Source: CAYJRW01 sp964372865 | Lineage (GTDB): Bacteria > Patescibacteriota > Minisyncoccia > Minisyncoccales > 2-12-FULL-40-12 | DNA: 30,897 nt | Direction of reading: 5' to 3' | Assembly (NCBI GenBank): GCA_964372865.1 | Contig: CAYJRW010000004.1 | Location: 1-30,897, forward strand | Shown here: piece by piece, positions 1 to 9,100 of the stretch | Layout: each line of letters starts with the position of its first letter | Numbering within the stretch: the first letter of the stretch is position 1 | Translations under genes and position numbers: made by a program | Notes under the pieces: model-generated | What the model was told of the DNA's origin: nothing | Database searches by the model: none | What the model saw: only the letters and a program-made list of their open reading frames with translations

Positions 1-446
1 AAATGGGAGAAAAAATTATGTCTTTGCAGAACCCCAAGAAAAAAATGTCAAAAACGGATAATCCTCAGGGGTGTATTGAATTGTTTGATGAGCCCGAAAC
101 AATTAAAAGGAAAATAATGTCGGCCGTAACAGACACCGGGAAAGTTGTCAAATTTGAGCCCAACAAAAAAGCCGGCATATCCAATCTTTTAACGATTTTT
201 TCTCTTTTCTCCGGGAAAACAACCACAGAGCTGGAAAAAAGATTCAAGAATTCAAGTTATGAGAAATTCAAAAGGGCGTTAGCTGAATTGTTAACCAACT
301 CTCTGGAACCATTGCGCAGAAAGAGAAAAGAGCTTCTTTTAAGAGAGGTTTATGTTAGAGAAATATTGGAACAGGGCAGAAAAAGAGCCGAAAACATTGC
401 CAGCTCCACAATGAAAGAGGTTCGCCAAAAAATGGGCCTAGTTTAA
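1..446 (+). CDS. trpS: Tryptophanyl-tRNA synthetase, C-terminal part (5' end outside window)
   Basis: This is the last ~148 residues of a class I aminoacyl-tRNA synthetase that charges tRNA-Trp in the cytoplasm. The frame is open to the window edge, so the ATG at 3 is internal. The class I KMSKS loop is visible as KKKMSKTD (Thr in place of the final Ser). It is followed by the TrpRS C-terminal pattern: SAVTD, then GISNLLTIFSLFSG, then helices ending in RQKMGL, as in Bacillus-type TrpRS. The Rossmann half with the HIGH motif lies upstream and is not seen. Full-length enzymes are about 330 residues, so a little under half is present. The gene ends 6 nt before the HAD gene and probably heads a co-transcribed run on this strand. 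The assignment is firm because the KMSKS loop and the downstream helical segment match together. Confidence 0.93.
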   Translation, partial: MGEKIMSLQNPKKKMSKTDNPQGCIELFDEPETIKRKIMSAVTDTGKVVKFEPNKKAGISNLLTIFSLFSGKTTTELEKRFKNSSYEKFKRALAELLTNSLEPLRRKRKELLLREVYVREILEQGRKRAENIASSTMKEVRQKMGLV

Positions 447-452
447 ACACTT

Positions 453-1217
453 ATGCTGAACAAAGAAATTCCTTCTGAAAAACTTAAAAAATTAAAAATG
501 CTGGTGCTGGATTCAGACGGAGTAAGCGCCAGGAGAGGAACCAGAATTATCGAAAGAGAAACAAAGGACTACTTGGAAGTGTCCGTCAAGGCAAATAAGC
601 TTTCGGACAGCTTGGCTCGCAAGATAAACAAGCTTAAAGAAAAGCTGATTATTGGCGTTGCTTCAGGCAGGGGTCTTATCTGGCTACAAAGTATGTATAG
701 CAAAATTATAGACGATAAAACCGTTATAATTGCCGAAAATGGAAACATTGCTCTTCTCAAAGGAAAACTCAAACAACTTTTCGATTACAATGCGGAATAT
801 TTCACTTTAAGGGCCAAGTTAAAAAATGAAATAAGCAAGCTTCCCATAAACGGCTTTGAGCCAAAACAAATAATTCTCACCGCCAACTGTCCCTACAAAA
901 TGGAGCAAGTTCCAGAAGTTATAAAAAAGTTAGATAAGAAAAGACAAATAAAAGCAATGTGGGTGGCAGGTGAAGCCTGGGATATTCAAAGAAAAGATGT
1001 GTCCAAGGGAGAAGGAATTAAAAAAATTGTTAAATTGCTGGGAATGAAAATGGAAAATACCATAATCATCGGGGATGGCCCCAACGACAAAGAAATGGTG
1101 GAAATGGCCGGTGTAGGAGTTTCAGCCGATATTAATGATTTAAAAGCCGAATACTACACTGTTGGAAAGGGTCTCGGAGGAGAAATACTGGTAGATTATC
1201 TATTAAAAAAATTATGA
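453..1217 (+). CDS. HAD superfamily hydrolase (Cof/type IIB-like phosphatase)
   Basis: A 254-residue haloacid-dehalogenase phosphatase. Motif I is LDSDGV near residues 19-24, giving the nucleophile Asp20 and acid/base Asp22. Motif II is probably the Ser in VASGRG. Motif III is a Lys in the SKGEGIKKI stretch, and motif IV is IIGDGPNDKEMVE, which supplies the Mg-binding acidic residues. The insert between motifs II and III suits a type II cap as in Cof, phosphoglycolate or sucrose-phosphate phosphatases. The substrate cannot be read from the sequence. It begins 6 nt after trpS, and its TGA overlaps the ychF ATG by four bases (ATGA), so translation of the two is probably coupled. No signal peptide or membrane segment is seen. 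Family confidence is high, specific function unknown. Confidence 0.85.
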   Translation: MLNKEIPSEKLKKLKMLVLDSDGVSARRGTRIIERETKDYLEVSVKANKLSDSLARKINKLKEKLIIGVASGRGLIWLQSMYSKIIDDKTVIIAENGNIALLKGKLKQLFDYNAEYFTLRAKLKNEISKLPINGFEPKQIILTANCPYKMEQVPEVIKKLDKKRQIKAMWVAGEAWDIQRKDVSKGEGIKKIVKLLGMKMENTIIIGDGPNDKEMVEMAGVGVSADINDLKAEYYTVGKGLGGEILVDYLLKKL

Positions 1218-1642
1218 GTTTTTCAGTGGGTATCGTGGGATTGCCCAATGTTGGCAAGTCAACGCTTTTTCAGCAGCTTACCAAAAAGCAAGTGGATATT
1301 GCAGATTATCCCTTTACTACCATACATCCCAACATTGGCGTTGTACAAGTTCCTGATGAACGTTTGGAAAAAATAGCCCAAGTGGTTAAACCTGAAAAAG
1401 TCACTCCCACGGTTATTGAGTTTGTTGATATTGCTGGTCTCATTAAAGACGCTCACAAGGGCAAAGGTCTTGGCAATCAATTTTTGGAACGAATCAAAGA
1501 CTGCGACGCAATTTTGGAAGTAGTGGACTGTTTTCGCCAAAATTCTAATCCTGAGGCGGACATTGAAACCATCAAAATAGAACTCTCAATGAAGGACCTG
1601 GACAAAAAACCCATTGTTTATGTCTATAATGTTAAAGATTAA
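1214..1642 (+). CDS. ychF: YchF/OLA1-type GTPase, N-terminal G-domain fragment before a frameshift
   Basis: YchF is a ribosome-associated P-loop NTPase that prefers ATP. This 142-residue piece has the G1 loop GLPNVGKS near residues 9-16, the YPFTTI switch region, G3 as DIAGL, and NVKD as a possible remnant of the NxxE-type base-recognition motif. It stops at TAA 1640-1642. Reading shifts by +1 to the next fragment: if one T of GATTAAC (1637-1643) is removed, the frame runs straight on as NVKDNLKNPGDQL. The coiled-coil insert that normally separates the ELxxxDL helix from the KPIxYVxN strand is missing; those elements are joined directly. The rejoined protein is about 247 residues against about 360 in the family. 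Either a sequencing error affects an unusually compact YchF, or this is a decaying gene. The start overlaps the HAD stop. Confidence 0.85.
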   Translation: MSFSVGIVGLPNVGKSTLFQQLTKKQVDIADYPFTTIHPNIGVVQVPDERLEKIAQVVKPEKVTPTVIEFVDIAGLIKDAHKGKGLGNQFLERIKDCDAILEVVDCFRQNSNPEADIETIKIELSMKDLDKKPIVYVYNVKD

Positions 1643-1958
1643 CTTAAAAAATCCTGGAGACCAACTTGCCAAACTAGTTCTGGAGTGCTACAATGTGCTT
1701 GATTTAATTACTTTTTACACAATAAAGGGCGGCAAAGAAGCAAGGGCTTGGACTATCAAAAGAGGAACTATGGTGCCTGAAGCAGGAGAAAAAGTTCATT
1801 CAGATTTTGAAAAAAAATTCATCAGGGCCGAGGTTATTGATTGGCATAAACTGGTTGAGACGGGTTCTTTGGTCAAAGCGAGGCAACAGGGCCTCATTAG
1901 AACCGTAGGCCGAGACTACATCGTCCAAGACGGCGATGTAATCGAATTCAAAATATAG
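1614..1958 (+). CDS. ychF: YchF GTPase, C-terminal TGS-domain fragment after the frameshift
   Basis: This open frame (nominal TTG start) carries the end of YchF. True homology begins at about LKNPGDQLAKL, near 1644. It holds the conserved CYNVLDLITFYT helix and the full TGS domain: RAWTIKRGT, the HSDFEKKFIRAEVI strand-helix, and the C-terminal VQDGDVIEFKI typical of the family. About 40 residues between the NVKD motif and this helix are missing relative to normal YchF. It is not likely to be an independent gene, because no ribosome-binding site precedes it, the apparent start lies in the middle of the G-domain sequence of the previous fragment, and the two reading frames are collinear with one protein. 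rpsF follows within 16 nt. Confidence 0.8.
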   Translation: MFMSIMLKINLKNPGDQLAKLVLECYNVLDLITFYTIKGGKEARAWTIKRGTMVPEAGEKVHSDFEKKFIRAEVIDWHKLVETGSLVKARQQGLIRTVGRDYIVQDGDVIEFKI

Positions 1959-1974
1959 ATTGAGAAATACGAAA

Positions 1975-2334
1975 ATGAAACATTATGAATTAACTTGCTT
2001 AATTGCATCTGAGTTGCCAGAACAAGAACTAAATTCGCTGCAAGAAAGAATAACTTCTTTTATAATCGAAGAAAAAGGAATCCTGCTTGAAACAAATAGA
2101 AAAAGGAGCAAAGCAATTTTGTTGCTTTCAATCTTCCAGTTAGAGCCCGGCAATTTAGCTAACCTTGAAAAAAAACTGAAAGCAGAGAGTCAAATTTTGC
2201 GCTTCCTAATTTTAGCAAAAAAACCATCGCGACCTGATGAAGTAATAAAAATTTATCCAAAAGTTGTCAAGCCAAAACGAAAGGTCGAGATAGGAGAAAT
2301 TGAGAAGAAATTAGAAGAAATATTAGGAGAATAA
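1975..2334 (+). CDS. rpsF: 30S ribosomal protein S6 (bS6)
   Basis: S6 is a platform protein of the small ribosomal subunit that pairs with S18. The start at ATG 1975 gives a protein opening MKHYELTCLIA, the usual first beta strand of S6; an in-frame TTG at 1960 would add five residues not expected in the family. The protein is 119 residues, alpha/beta, with a charged C-terminal tail (KPKRKVE and a final EEILGE). The order rpsF-ssb-rpsR that follows is the classical bacterial cluster, which strongly supports the call despite modest sequence similarity. The stop codon is one base from the ssb start, and a good AGGAG lies at the end of this gene serving ssb. Confidence 0.88.
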   Translation: MKHYELTCLIASELPEQELNSLQERITSFIIEEKGILLETNRKRSKAILLLSIFQLEPGNLANLEKKLKAESQILRFLILAKKPSRPDEVIKIYPKVVKPKRKVEIGEIEKKLEEILGE

Positions 2335-2335
2335 G

Positions 2336-2764
2336 GTGAACTTAAACAAAGTTTTTTTAATAGGTCGTTTAACTCGAGACCCGGAAATCAGAGCTTTGCC
2401 TTCTGGCCAACAAGTAGCTTCCTTTGGCCTCGCCACAGACAGATATTATCAGGACAAAGCGGGTCAAAAACAGCAAAAAACAGAATTCCACAATATTGTC
2501 CTTTTTGGCCGACTTGCTGAGATTAGTTCCCAATATCTAACAAAGGGGTCTTTGGTTTTTCTAGAGGGTCGCTTGCAAACCAGGAGCTGGCAGGACAATT
2601 CAGGCCAAAAAAGAAACAGAACAGAGGTTGTGACAGAGAGAATGCAGTTAGGGCCAAAATCAGCAGGCAAAGTTATGCCAACTCAAGAACCAGAAATTCC
2701 TCAGAAAGAAGAAATCCCGGTTATTGAAGAAGAAGAAATAGACGTTAAAGACATCCCGCTCTAA
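2336..2764 (+). CDS. ssb: Single-stranded DNA-binding protein
   Basis: SSB coats single-stranded DNA in replication, repair and recombination. The 142-residue protein starts at GTG 2336 with AGGAG about 7 nt upstream. It shows the OB-fold signature: MNLNKVFLIGRLTRDPE, then QVASFGLATDRY, then EFHNIVLFGRLAE and SLVFLEGRLQTRSW. After about residue 110 a disordered acidic tail follows, ending in EEIDVKDIPL. The usual acidic tip DDDIPF is replaced by the related DIPL, so the protein-interaction tail is recognisable but altered. It sits between rpsF and rpsR with 1-nt spacing on both sides, as in most bacteria. Confidence 0.95.
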   Translation: MNLNKVFLIGRLTRDPEIRALPSGQQVASFGLATDRYYQDKAGQKQQKTEFHNIVLFGRLAEISSQYLTKGSLVFLEGRLQTRSWQDNSGQKRNRTEVVTERMQLGPKSAGKVMPTQEPEIPQKEEIPVIEEEEIDVKDIPL

Positions 2765-2765
2765 A

Positions 2766-2963
2766 ATGCCCTGTTTTTTTTGTCAAAGAAATATTAAAGA
2801 AATCGATTTCAAAGATATAGGCCTTTTGGAAAGGTTTATTTCCGGGTTGGCAAAAATCAGGGCAAAAAAAAGAACAGGAGTTTGTTCCCGTCACCAAAGG
2901 AGGTTAGCCAAAGCAGTAAAGAGAGCGCGGCATTTGGGCTTGCTGCCTTATACTACGAAATAG
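2766..2963 (+). CDS. rpsR: 30S ribosomal protein S18 (bS18)
   Basis: A 65-residue S18, which binds S6 and 16S rRNA in the platform. Diagnostic pieces are IDFKDIGLLERFISG and the basic end TGVCSRHQRRLAKAVKRARHLGLLPY. The N-terminus carries CFFC, and a further Cys occurs in GVCSRH, so this looks like the zinc-binding form of S18 rather than the Cys-less form. It starts one base after the ssb stop. Its last 11 bases overlap the end of recA on the opposite strand, so the two operons converge with no room for a dedicated terminator between them. Confidence 0.95.
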   Translation: MPCFFCQRNIKEIDFKDIGLLERFISGLAKIRAKKRTGVCSRHQRRLAKAVKRARHLGLLPYTTK

Positions 2964-3945
2964 GTTTTACTATCTCTTCTTTTATCTTTTTTGTTATATC
3001 AGGATTTTCTCTTAAAAATTGCTTGGCGCCGTCCATGCCCTGCCCTAATTTCGTGTTTTCATACTGAAGCCAGACGCCTGATTTTTTTACTACTCCAAGT
3101 TTCAGGCCGGTATTTAAAATGTCTCCTGAGTAAGAAATTCCTTCGTTGTAGTAAATGTCAAACTCAGCTGTTTTAAAGGGCGGAGCCACTTTGTTTTTGA
3201 CGATTTTGGCTTTTACCCTGTTGCCAACGATTTCGTCTCCTTTTTTTATTTGAGCCAAACGCCTTAAATCAATTCTGACAGAGGAATAAAACTTGAGTGC
3301 CAAGCCCCCCGGCGTTGTTTCGGGATTGCCAAACATCATTCCTATTTTCATTCTGGTCTGGTTCAAAAATACAACAACTGTTTTTGTTTTAGAAATAACC
3401 CCTGAAAGTTTTCTAAGCACCTGGGACATCAACCGAGCTTGAAGCCCTATTTGAAACTCGCCTGCTTCGCCCTCAATCTCGGCTTTGGGCACCAAAGCCG
3501 CCACAGAGTCAACCACTATTACGTCAACTTGACCTGACCTGACCAATGTTTCCACAATCTGAAGTGCCTGCTCTCCTGAGTCGGGTTGGGAAATCAACAA
3601 CTCGTCAATATTGACGCCTATTTTTTTGGCGTAGTCAGGGTCCAAAGCATGTTCGGCGTCCACAAAAGCTCCCACTCCGCCTTGTTTTTGCGCTTCAGCT
3701 ATAATATGAAGCGCGGCAGTCGTTTTGCCAGAGCTTTCAGGACCGAAAATCTCAATAACTCTACCGCGAGGAATTCCGCCTACTCCCAAAGCTATATCCA
3801 AAGAAATGGAGCCGGTCGGAATTGCGTCAACATCAACCGCCCTCACTTCTTTTAATTTCATTATGGCTCCTTCGCCAAACCTTTGTTTGATTTCTTCCAC
3901 CGCTTCTGCCAAATCTTTTTTTTCATCTTTTTTTTCTTTCGCCAT
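2953..3945 (-). CDS. recA: Recombinase RecA
   Basis: RecA forms filaments on single-stranded DNA and drives homologous recombination and SOS signalling. Walker A is GPESSGKTT at about residues 68-76, Walker B is VIVVDSVAAL, the L2 DNA-binding loop is GNPETTPGG, and KFYSSVRID follows. The protein is 330 residues and ends with KEEIVKPIS. It lacks the long acidic C-terminal tail of E. coli RecA. The MAW signature region is intact. It is the last gene of the rpoB-rpoC-ftsK-recA run, 32 nt after ftsK. A -10-like TATAGT lies 9 nt before the ATG, so a private promoter is possible, but the -35 is poor. Its 3' end overlaps rpsR by 11 nt. Confidence 0.97.
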   Translation of the reverse strand: MAKEKKDEKKDLAEAVEEIKQRFGEGAIMKLKEVRAVDVDAIPTGSISLDIALGVGGIPRGRVIEIFGPESSGKTTAALHIIAEAQKQGGVGAFVDAEHALDPDYAKKIGVNIDELLISQPDSGEQALQIVETLVRSGQVDVIVVDSVAALVPKAEIEGEAGEFQIGLQARLMSQVLRKLSGVISKTKTVVVFLNQTRMKIGMMFGNPETTPGGLALKFYSSVRIDLRRLAQIKKGDEIVGNRVKAKIVKNKVAPPFKTAEFDIYYNEGISYSGDILNTGLKLGVVKKSGVWLQYENTKLGQGMDGAKQFLRENPDITKKIKEEIVKPIS

Positions 3946-3977
3946 ACTGCACTAACTATATACCATAAAAAGAAATT

Positions 3978-6143
3978 TTACACTTTCGTCCAATCTTCTT
4001 TATCTTCTCCCTCTATCTTTGAATAAACATCACGCGGTTTTGCACCATCTCCTGGACCTACCACTCCTTTTTCTTCCAAAATATCTAGAAGCCTTGCTGC
4101 TCTGGCATAACCAATTCTCAGACGTCTTTGCAAAAAGGAAGCAGAGGCCTTTTTAGCCAGAGTTACTTCTCTTTTTGCCTCTTCGTAAAGGGGGTCTTGA
4201 TCAGCTTCAATATGCTCAAGGTCGAGCTCTGGCGTCTCTATTTTACTTTTAAGGTCTTGGGCCAAATGATTTTCCAAAGTAACCTCGTCTATTCTTGGGG
4301 CCTCGCTCTTGGCTCTTTGCTCTTTTAAGTAACCCACTACTTTCTTTACCTCCTTTTCCGTCACAAAAGACGACTGGATTCTTCTTGGTTTGCCGATTTC
4401 GGGCGAAAGATAAAGAAGGTCTCCTGCGCCCAGGAGTTTTTCAGCCCCCGAAGCATCCAAGACCGTTCTGCTGTCCACCTGAGACGCGACCTGAAAAGTG
4501 ATCCTTGAAGTGATATTGGCCTTGATTAATCCCGTAATAACTTCAACCGAAGGCCTCTGAGTCGCCACCACAAGATGAATACCAACAGCCCTTGCCATTT
4601 GGGCCAGACGAACAACGCCTACCTCCATTTCTCTGCCTTTGGCTGCCATGAGGTCGGCTAACTCATCAATAATTAACACGATATAAGGCATAATCTCCTC
4701 TCTTTGAACCGCCCTGGCATTGAAGCTGGCGATGTCTCTCGTTTTTGCGTCAGATAGCACGTCGAATCTCCTTTCCATCTCCCCAATCAGCCATTTCAAA
4801 GCGTTTATCGTTTGCGTCGCGTCAAAAATTACCGGACTCAAGAGATGCGGCAGTCCTGCATAAACCACAAACTCCACTCTTTTTGGATCAATTAAAATAA
4901 ATCTGAGAATTTCCGGCGAGTTCCTGTAAATCAGGGATAAAATCAAACTGTTGAGGTACACGGTTTTGCCCGTGCCCGTTGAGCCCGCCACTAAAAGATG
5001 GGGCATTTTAGCCAAGTCCGCATACACTGGAGCGCCTGAAACATCCTGTCCTAAAACAATGGTTAGGGGCTGGGAATTCTGGAAATTCTGATTGTCAATT
5101 AATTCTCTCAGCCCAACTTGCTGCCTCGTTTTGTTGGGAACCTCAATGCCAACCAAGGATTTCCCTGGAATTGGCGCTTCAATTCTAATAGGGTGGCTGG
5201 CCAGAGCTAAGGCCAAATCATTGTTTAACCCGGTAATTTTTGATAATTTTATGCCTTCGGCCGGCTTTAAAGTATATTGTGTAACGGTAGGGCCGACATT
5301 TATTTCTGACATTTCAACAGGTATGTCAAAATTCTGCAACGTTTTTTTAATGATGCTGGCGCTCAAATTAATGTCGCCGGGAGCGGCTTTCCCTTTTTCT
5401 CCAGTCAAGAATTCTTTTGGCGGCGGAGAGTAACTGAGGTAAGAGGGCGACAAGGACTTTGTTTTTAATGCTGGCTGCGAAAGTTTGTCCTGCAAAAGCG
5501 TTTCTGAGGACTGCATTTGCTGTGAAGGAATCTCTTTAACCTTAAAGCGCGGAGTGCCTTCCACAACCTTTTTGAATACCCTGCTGACCAAAGAGGGCCT
5601 TGATTCCATTATTTCAACTTCCCTTTCTGTCTCTTTAACCACTTCTCGCTTAGCTAATCTGTAAGGACCGAAAAGATGCCATAGAATCAAAAATCCTATA
5701 ATCATCAAGGCCAAAAAAATAATCTGCGTTACTAAAAAGTCAAAGAACCGTAAAAGGGGAGAGGCAGTTATATATCCCAAAAGGCCGCCCTGTCTTTCAC
5801 CTGGGTTCAAGCCCTCAAGAATCCCCGAAATCCCCACAATAAAAATAAAGATTGCGAGGGTGAGCGCATAAAAAAAATTTTTATACTTAGCTTTAAGTAA
5901 AATGAGGCCCGCGAAAAACAGAATTAAGGGAAAAATGAAGAAGGTCTTGCCAATTAAAAACAAAAGGCCTTTTTTAAGGTATTCTCCTGCTACTCCTGAG
6001 CGCTCAAAAAAGCTCAGAGAAATAATTAAAGCCAGAAGTATCGTTAATACTCCAGCAATATACCTTTTGCTGCCCTGAGGCAAAGAGAATTTGCTTGACT
6101 CATCAGTTTTTCTGGAGTTTTGTCTGTTCTTTTTTTTAGCCAT
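3978..6143 (-). CDS. ftsK: DNA translocase FtsK/SpoIIIE
   Basis: FtsK pumps chromosomal DNA through the closing division septum and links segregation to division. The 721-residue protein has a basic N-terminus and about four membrane segments within residues 25-170. A low-complexity linker to about residue 240 follows, then the alpha/beta motor: Walker A GSTGTGKT near residue 386 and Walker B IVLIIDELADL near 491, with the MEVGVVRLAQMARAVGIH segment and VATQRPS downstream. The last ~60 residues are a winged-helix gamma domain (SFLQRRLRIGYARAARLLD), which in other bacteria reads KOPS/SRS-type skew motifs. The ATG overlaps the rpoC stop by one base (TAATG), suggesting translational coupling to RNA polymerase. 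The linker is short compared with E. coli FtsK. Confidence 0.96.
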   Translation of the reverse strand: MAKKKNRQNSRKTDESSKFSLPQGSKRYIAGVLTILLALIISLSFFERSGVAGEYLKKGLLFLIGKTFFIFPLILFFAGLILLKAKYKNFFYALTLAIFIFIVGISGILEGLNPGERQGGLLGYITASPLLRFFDFLVTQIIFLALMIIGFLILWHLFGPYRLAKREVVKETEREVEIMESRPSLVSRVFKKVVEGTPRFKVKEIPSQQMQSSETLLQDKLSQPALKTKSLSPSYLSYSPPPKEFLTGEKGKAAPGDINLSASIIKKTLQNFDIPVEMSEINVGPTVTQYTLKPAEGIKLSKITGLNNDLALALASHPIRIEAPIPGKSLVGIEVPNKTRQQVGLRELIDNQNFQNSQPLTIVLGQDVSGAPVYADLAKMPHLLVAGSTGTGKTVYLNSLILSLIYRNSPEILRFILIDPKRVEFVVYAGLPHLLSPVIFDATQTINALKWLIGEMERRFDVLSDAKTRDIASFNARAVQREEIMPYIVLIIDELADLMAAKGREMEVGVVRLAQMARAVGIHLVVATQRPSVEVITGLIKANITSRITFQVASQVDSRTVLDASGAEKLLGAGDLLYLSPEIGKPRRIQSSFVTEKEVKKVVGYLKEQRAKSEAPRIDEVTLENHLAQDLKSKIETPELDLEHIEADQDPLYEEAKREVTLAKKASASFLQRRLRIGYARAARLLDILEEKGVVGPGDGAKPRDVYSKIEGEDKEDWTKV

Positions 6144-9100
6144 TATTTTCTAAACCCAGTGCCCACCGGTATCAGCTTACCTATTATAACATTCTCTTTA
6201 AGGCCCCTCAATTTGTCTTCTTTGGCCTCAAGGGCGGCTCTTATCAGGACTCGAGAGGTTTCCTGGAAAGAGGCAGCAGACAGAAAAGAATCGGTAGTTA
6301 AGGCAACCTGCGATATGCCCAAAAGAACAGGAACGCCTTTGACGGGTTTTTTATCTGCTTTCTTTAGGAGAGCCGCTTCTTCCAGAAACCTTGTCTTTGA
6401 GACAATTTCTCCTCCCACAAAAGAACTGCTGCCAGGGTCTTTTATGCGCACCCTAGAAAACATTTGCCTGACAATTGCCTCAATGTGTTTGTCGTGAATT
6501 GACACGCCCTGGGACACATAAATTCTCTGAACTTCCTTGACAATGTAGCGCTGGGCCTCTGGCACTCCCACCAGCTTGAACAATTCCTTTATGTCTATAT
6601 TGCCTTCGCAAAGCTGCTCTCCTTTTTTTACGTTTTTGCCAAGTGTTACCCACAAGGCCATCTTGGCGGGTATTCTATATTCAATAACCTCTGGCTTTTC
6701 CTGTTTGGCATTTTTTATTTTGGATTCTGGGGCAGTTTGAGATTTGGAGCTTATTTCTTCGGATTTTATCTTAATTATTCCTTCAGAAGTAATTTCCGTA
6801 ACTTTGCCGTCTGCCAGAGCTACAAGGGCTTTGCCGCCTGGTTCTCTTGTCTCAAAAATTTCCTGAACTCTGGGCAACCCTGAGGTAATATCTGCCCCAC
6901 CTGCCACCCCTCCCAAGTGGAAAGTTCTCATGGTCAGCTGGGTGCCTGGCTCCCCAATTGCCTGAGCTGCCACAATCCCCACTGCTTCTCCCAATTTCAC
7001 CAGCCGGTTTGAACCCAAATCCAAGCCATAGCATTTCTGGCAAACACCTTTAGCTGTTTTGCAAGACAAAACCGAGCGCATTTTTATTTTATCAACTTTT
7101 CCCTCAACTATTTTTTCAGCCGCCTGCCAGTTAATAATTTCCCCTTTCCTGACAATGCCTTTTATCCCTTCAAGAGTTATTCTGCCTACAATTTTATAAA
7201 TAAAATTCTGTCCAATTTCTTCAGCCGTTTCTCTTAAGATTTCAGTGCCTTGGGAATCTTTGCAGTCCTCTTCAGCAATTACCACTTCGTGAGCAACATC
7301 AATAAGACGTCTTGTCAGGTAGCCGGCTGTTGAGGTCCTTAAAGCTGTGTCAACAGTGCCTTTCCTCGCCCCGTGAGTTGAAATGAAATATTCCAGAACA
7401 TCAAAGCCCTCTTTGAAAGATGATTTCACCGGCAGTTCAATGGTCTCACCCATTGGGTTTGCTACAAGCCCCTTCATGCCAGCCATTTGCACGGGCTGGG
7501 ACCAAGACCCTCTGGCTCCTGCATCAATAAAAGAAAAAACAGGTCCATGCTCTGGCAGTGTTTTGGGCACCAACTTTTCTATCTCTGTTTTAGCTCTTGC
7601 CCAGATTTCAATAACCCTATTTGTCTTCTCGTCTTGAGAAAGCAGGCCCTTTTTGGAGTAGTCCTCAATTTTCTCAACCTCTGCTTCGGCTGATTTAATT
7701 ATCTGCCCTTTCTCTGGCGGCACGATTAAATCATCCATACCCCAGGACAATCCAGAAAGAGTCGAGTATTCAAACCCAAGCTGCTTGATTTTGTCCAAAG
7801 TGTCTTCAAAAATCTGGCTTTTGTACTTTTCAATGAGGTCTTTGGCGATTTTTTCAAGGTCTTTTACCCTGATTTCGGAATTCTGAAAAGGAAAGTCATC
7901 GGGCAAGGCAGCGTTAAAAATAATCCTGCCCACGCTTGTCTCAATAAAATCTTTCTTAATTTTTAATTTTATTTTTGCTTTTATGTCAGCTTCTCCGAAC
8001 TCATAAGCCAAAAGTGCTTCCTCGGAGCTTGAAAATACTTTCCCTTCTCCCTTTGCTCCCGGCTTTACCTTTGTCAGCCAGTAACAGCCCAAACTAATAT
8101 CCTGATAAAGAGTTATAATGGTGGTGCCTGTAGATGGCTTCAAAAGATTTAATGTTGAGAGCATAATCTCTCTGGCTTCTTTCTGGGCTGCTTCGGAAAG
8201 CGGCACATGGACAGCCATCTGGTCACCGTCAAAGTCAGCATTAAAGGCCCTGCAAAACATTGGATGCACCTGGATTGAAGAACCTTCAATTAAAACCGGC
8301 CGAAATGCCTGTATCCCAAGCCGGTGGAGAGTAGGGGCTCGGTTCAAAAGCACCAATTTGTCTTTAACGACTTCTTCCAAGCATTCCCAAACCTCATCGC
8401 TGCCTTCTTCAATTATTCGTGAAGCTCCTCTTACATTATAGGCTAATTCTTTGTCAAGAATTTTTTTAATAACAAACGGCTTGAAAAGTTCCAAAGCCAT
8501 TATTTTGGGCAATCCGCACTGATTCAATTTTAATTCAGGCCCCACCACAATCACAGAACGCCCTGAGTAATCCACACGCTTTCCCAAAAGATTCTGGCGG
8601 AATCTGCCTTGCTTGCCTTTAAGCATATCTGCCAGGGATTTCAAAAGGCGCTTGCCGCCAGTCGTGGCCTGAGTCAACGTTCCTTTTCTCATTCCGTTAT
8701 CAATAAGAGCGTCAACTGCTTCCTGAAGCATTCTTTTTTCATTTCTGACAATAACTTCAGGCGCATCAATTTCCATCAAGTGTTTTAACCGGTTGTTCCT
8801 GTTGATAACTCTGCGATAAAGGTCATTCAGGTCTGAAGATGCATATCGGCCTCCGTCCAACTGGACCATGGGCCTCAAGTCAGGGGGCAGAACAGGCAGA
8901 ACAGTCAGAAACATCCACTCAGGCCGGATGCCTGTTCTCTCCATGGCTTGAAACATTTTTTGCCGTCTCAAAATCTTTCTTCTGTTTTGTGGCGCTGCAT
9001 TTTCCAGCTCTGCCTTCAAATTGGCTATTTCCTTTTTAAGGTCTACTTTCTCACAAATCTTTCTCAGGACTTCGGCCCCGGTCCCTGCTTCAAAGACCTC

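Noticed and set aside
1636..1643. Programmed +1 frameshift in ychF (GAT TAA C)
   Set aside because: It resembles the prfB layout only superficially: no upstream Shine-Dalgarno-like stimulator, and slippage from GAU to AUU pairs poorly. Error or decay is simpler.
6852..7043. Minus-strand ORFs and many plus-strand ORFs over rpoC, rpoB, ftsK and the Wzy gene
   Set aside because: They are shadows of the real genes in other frames with no ribosome-binding site or recognisable protein.
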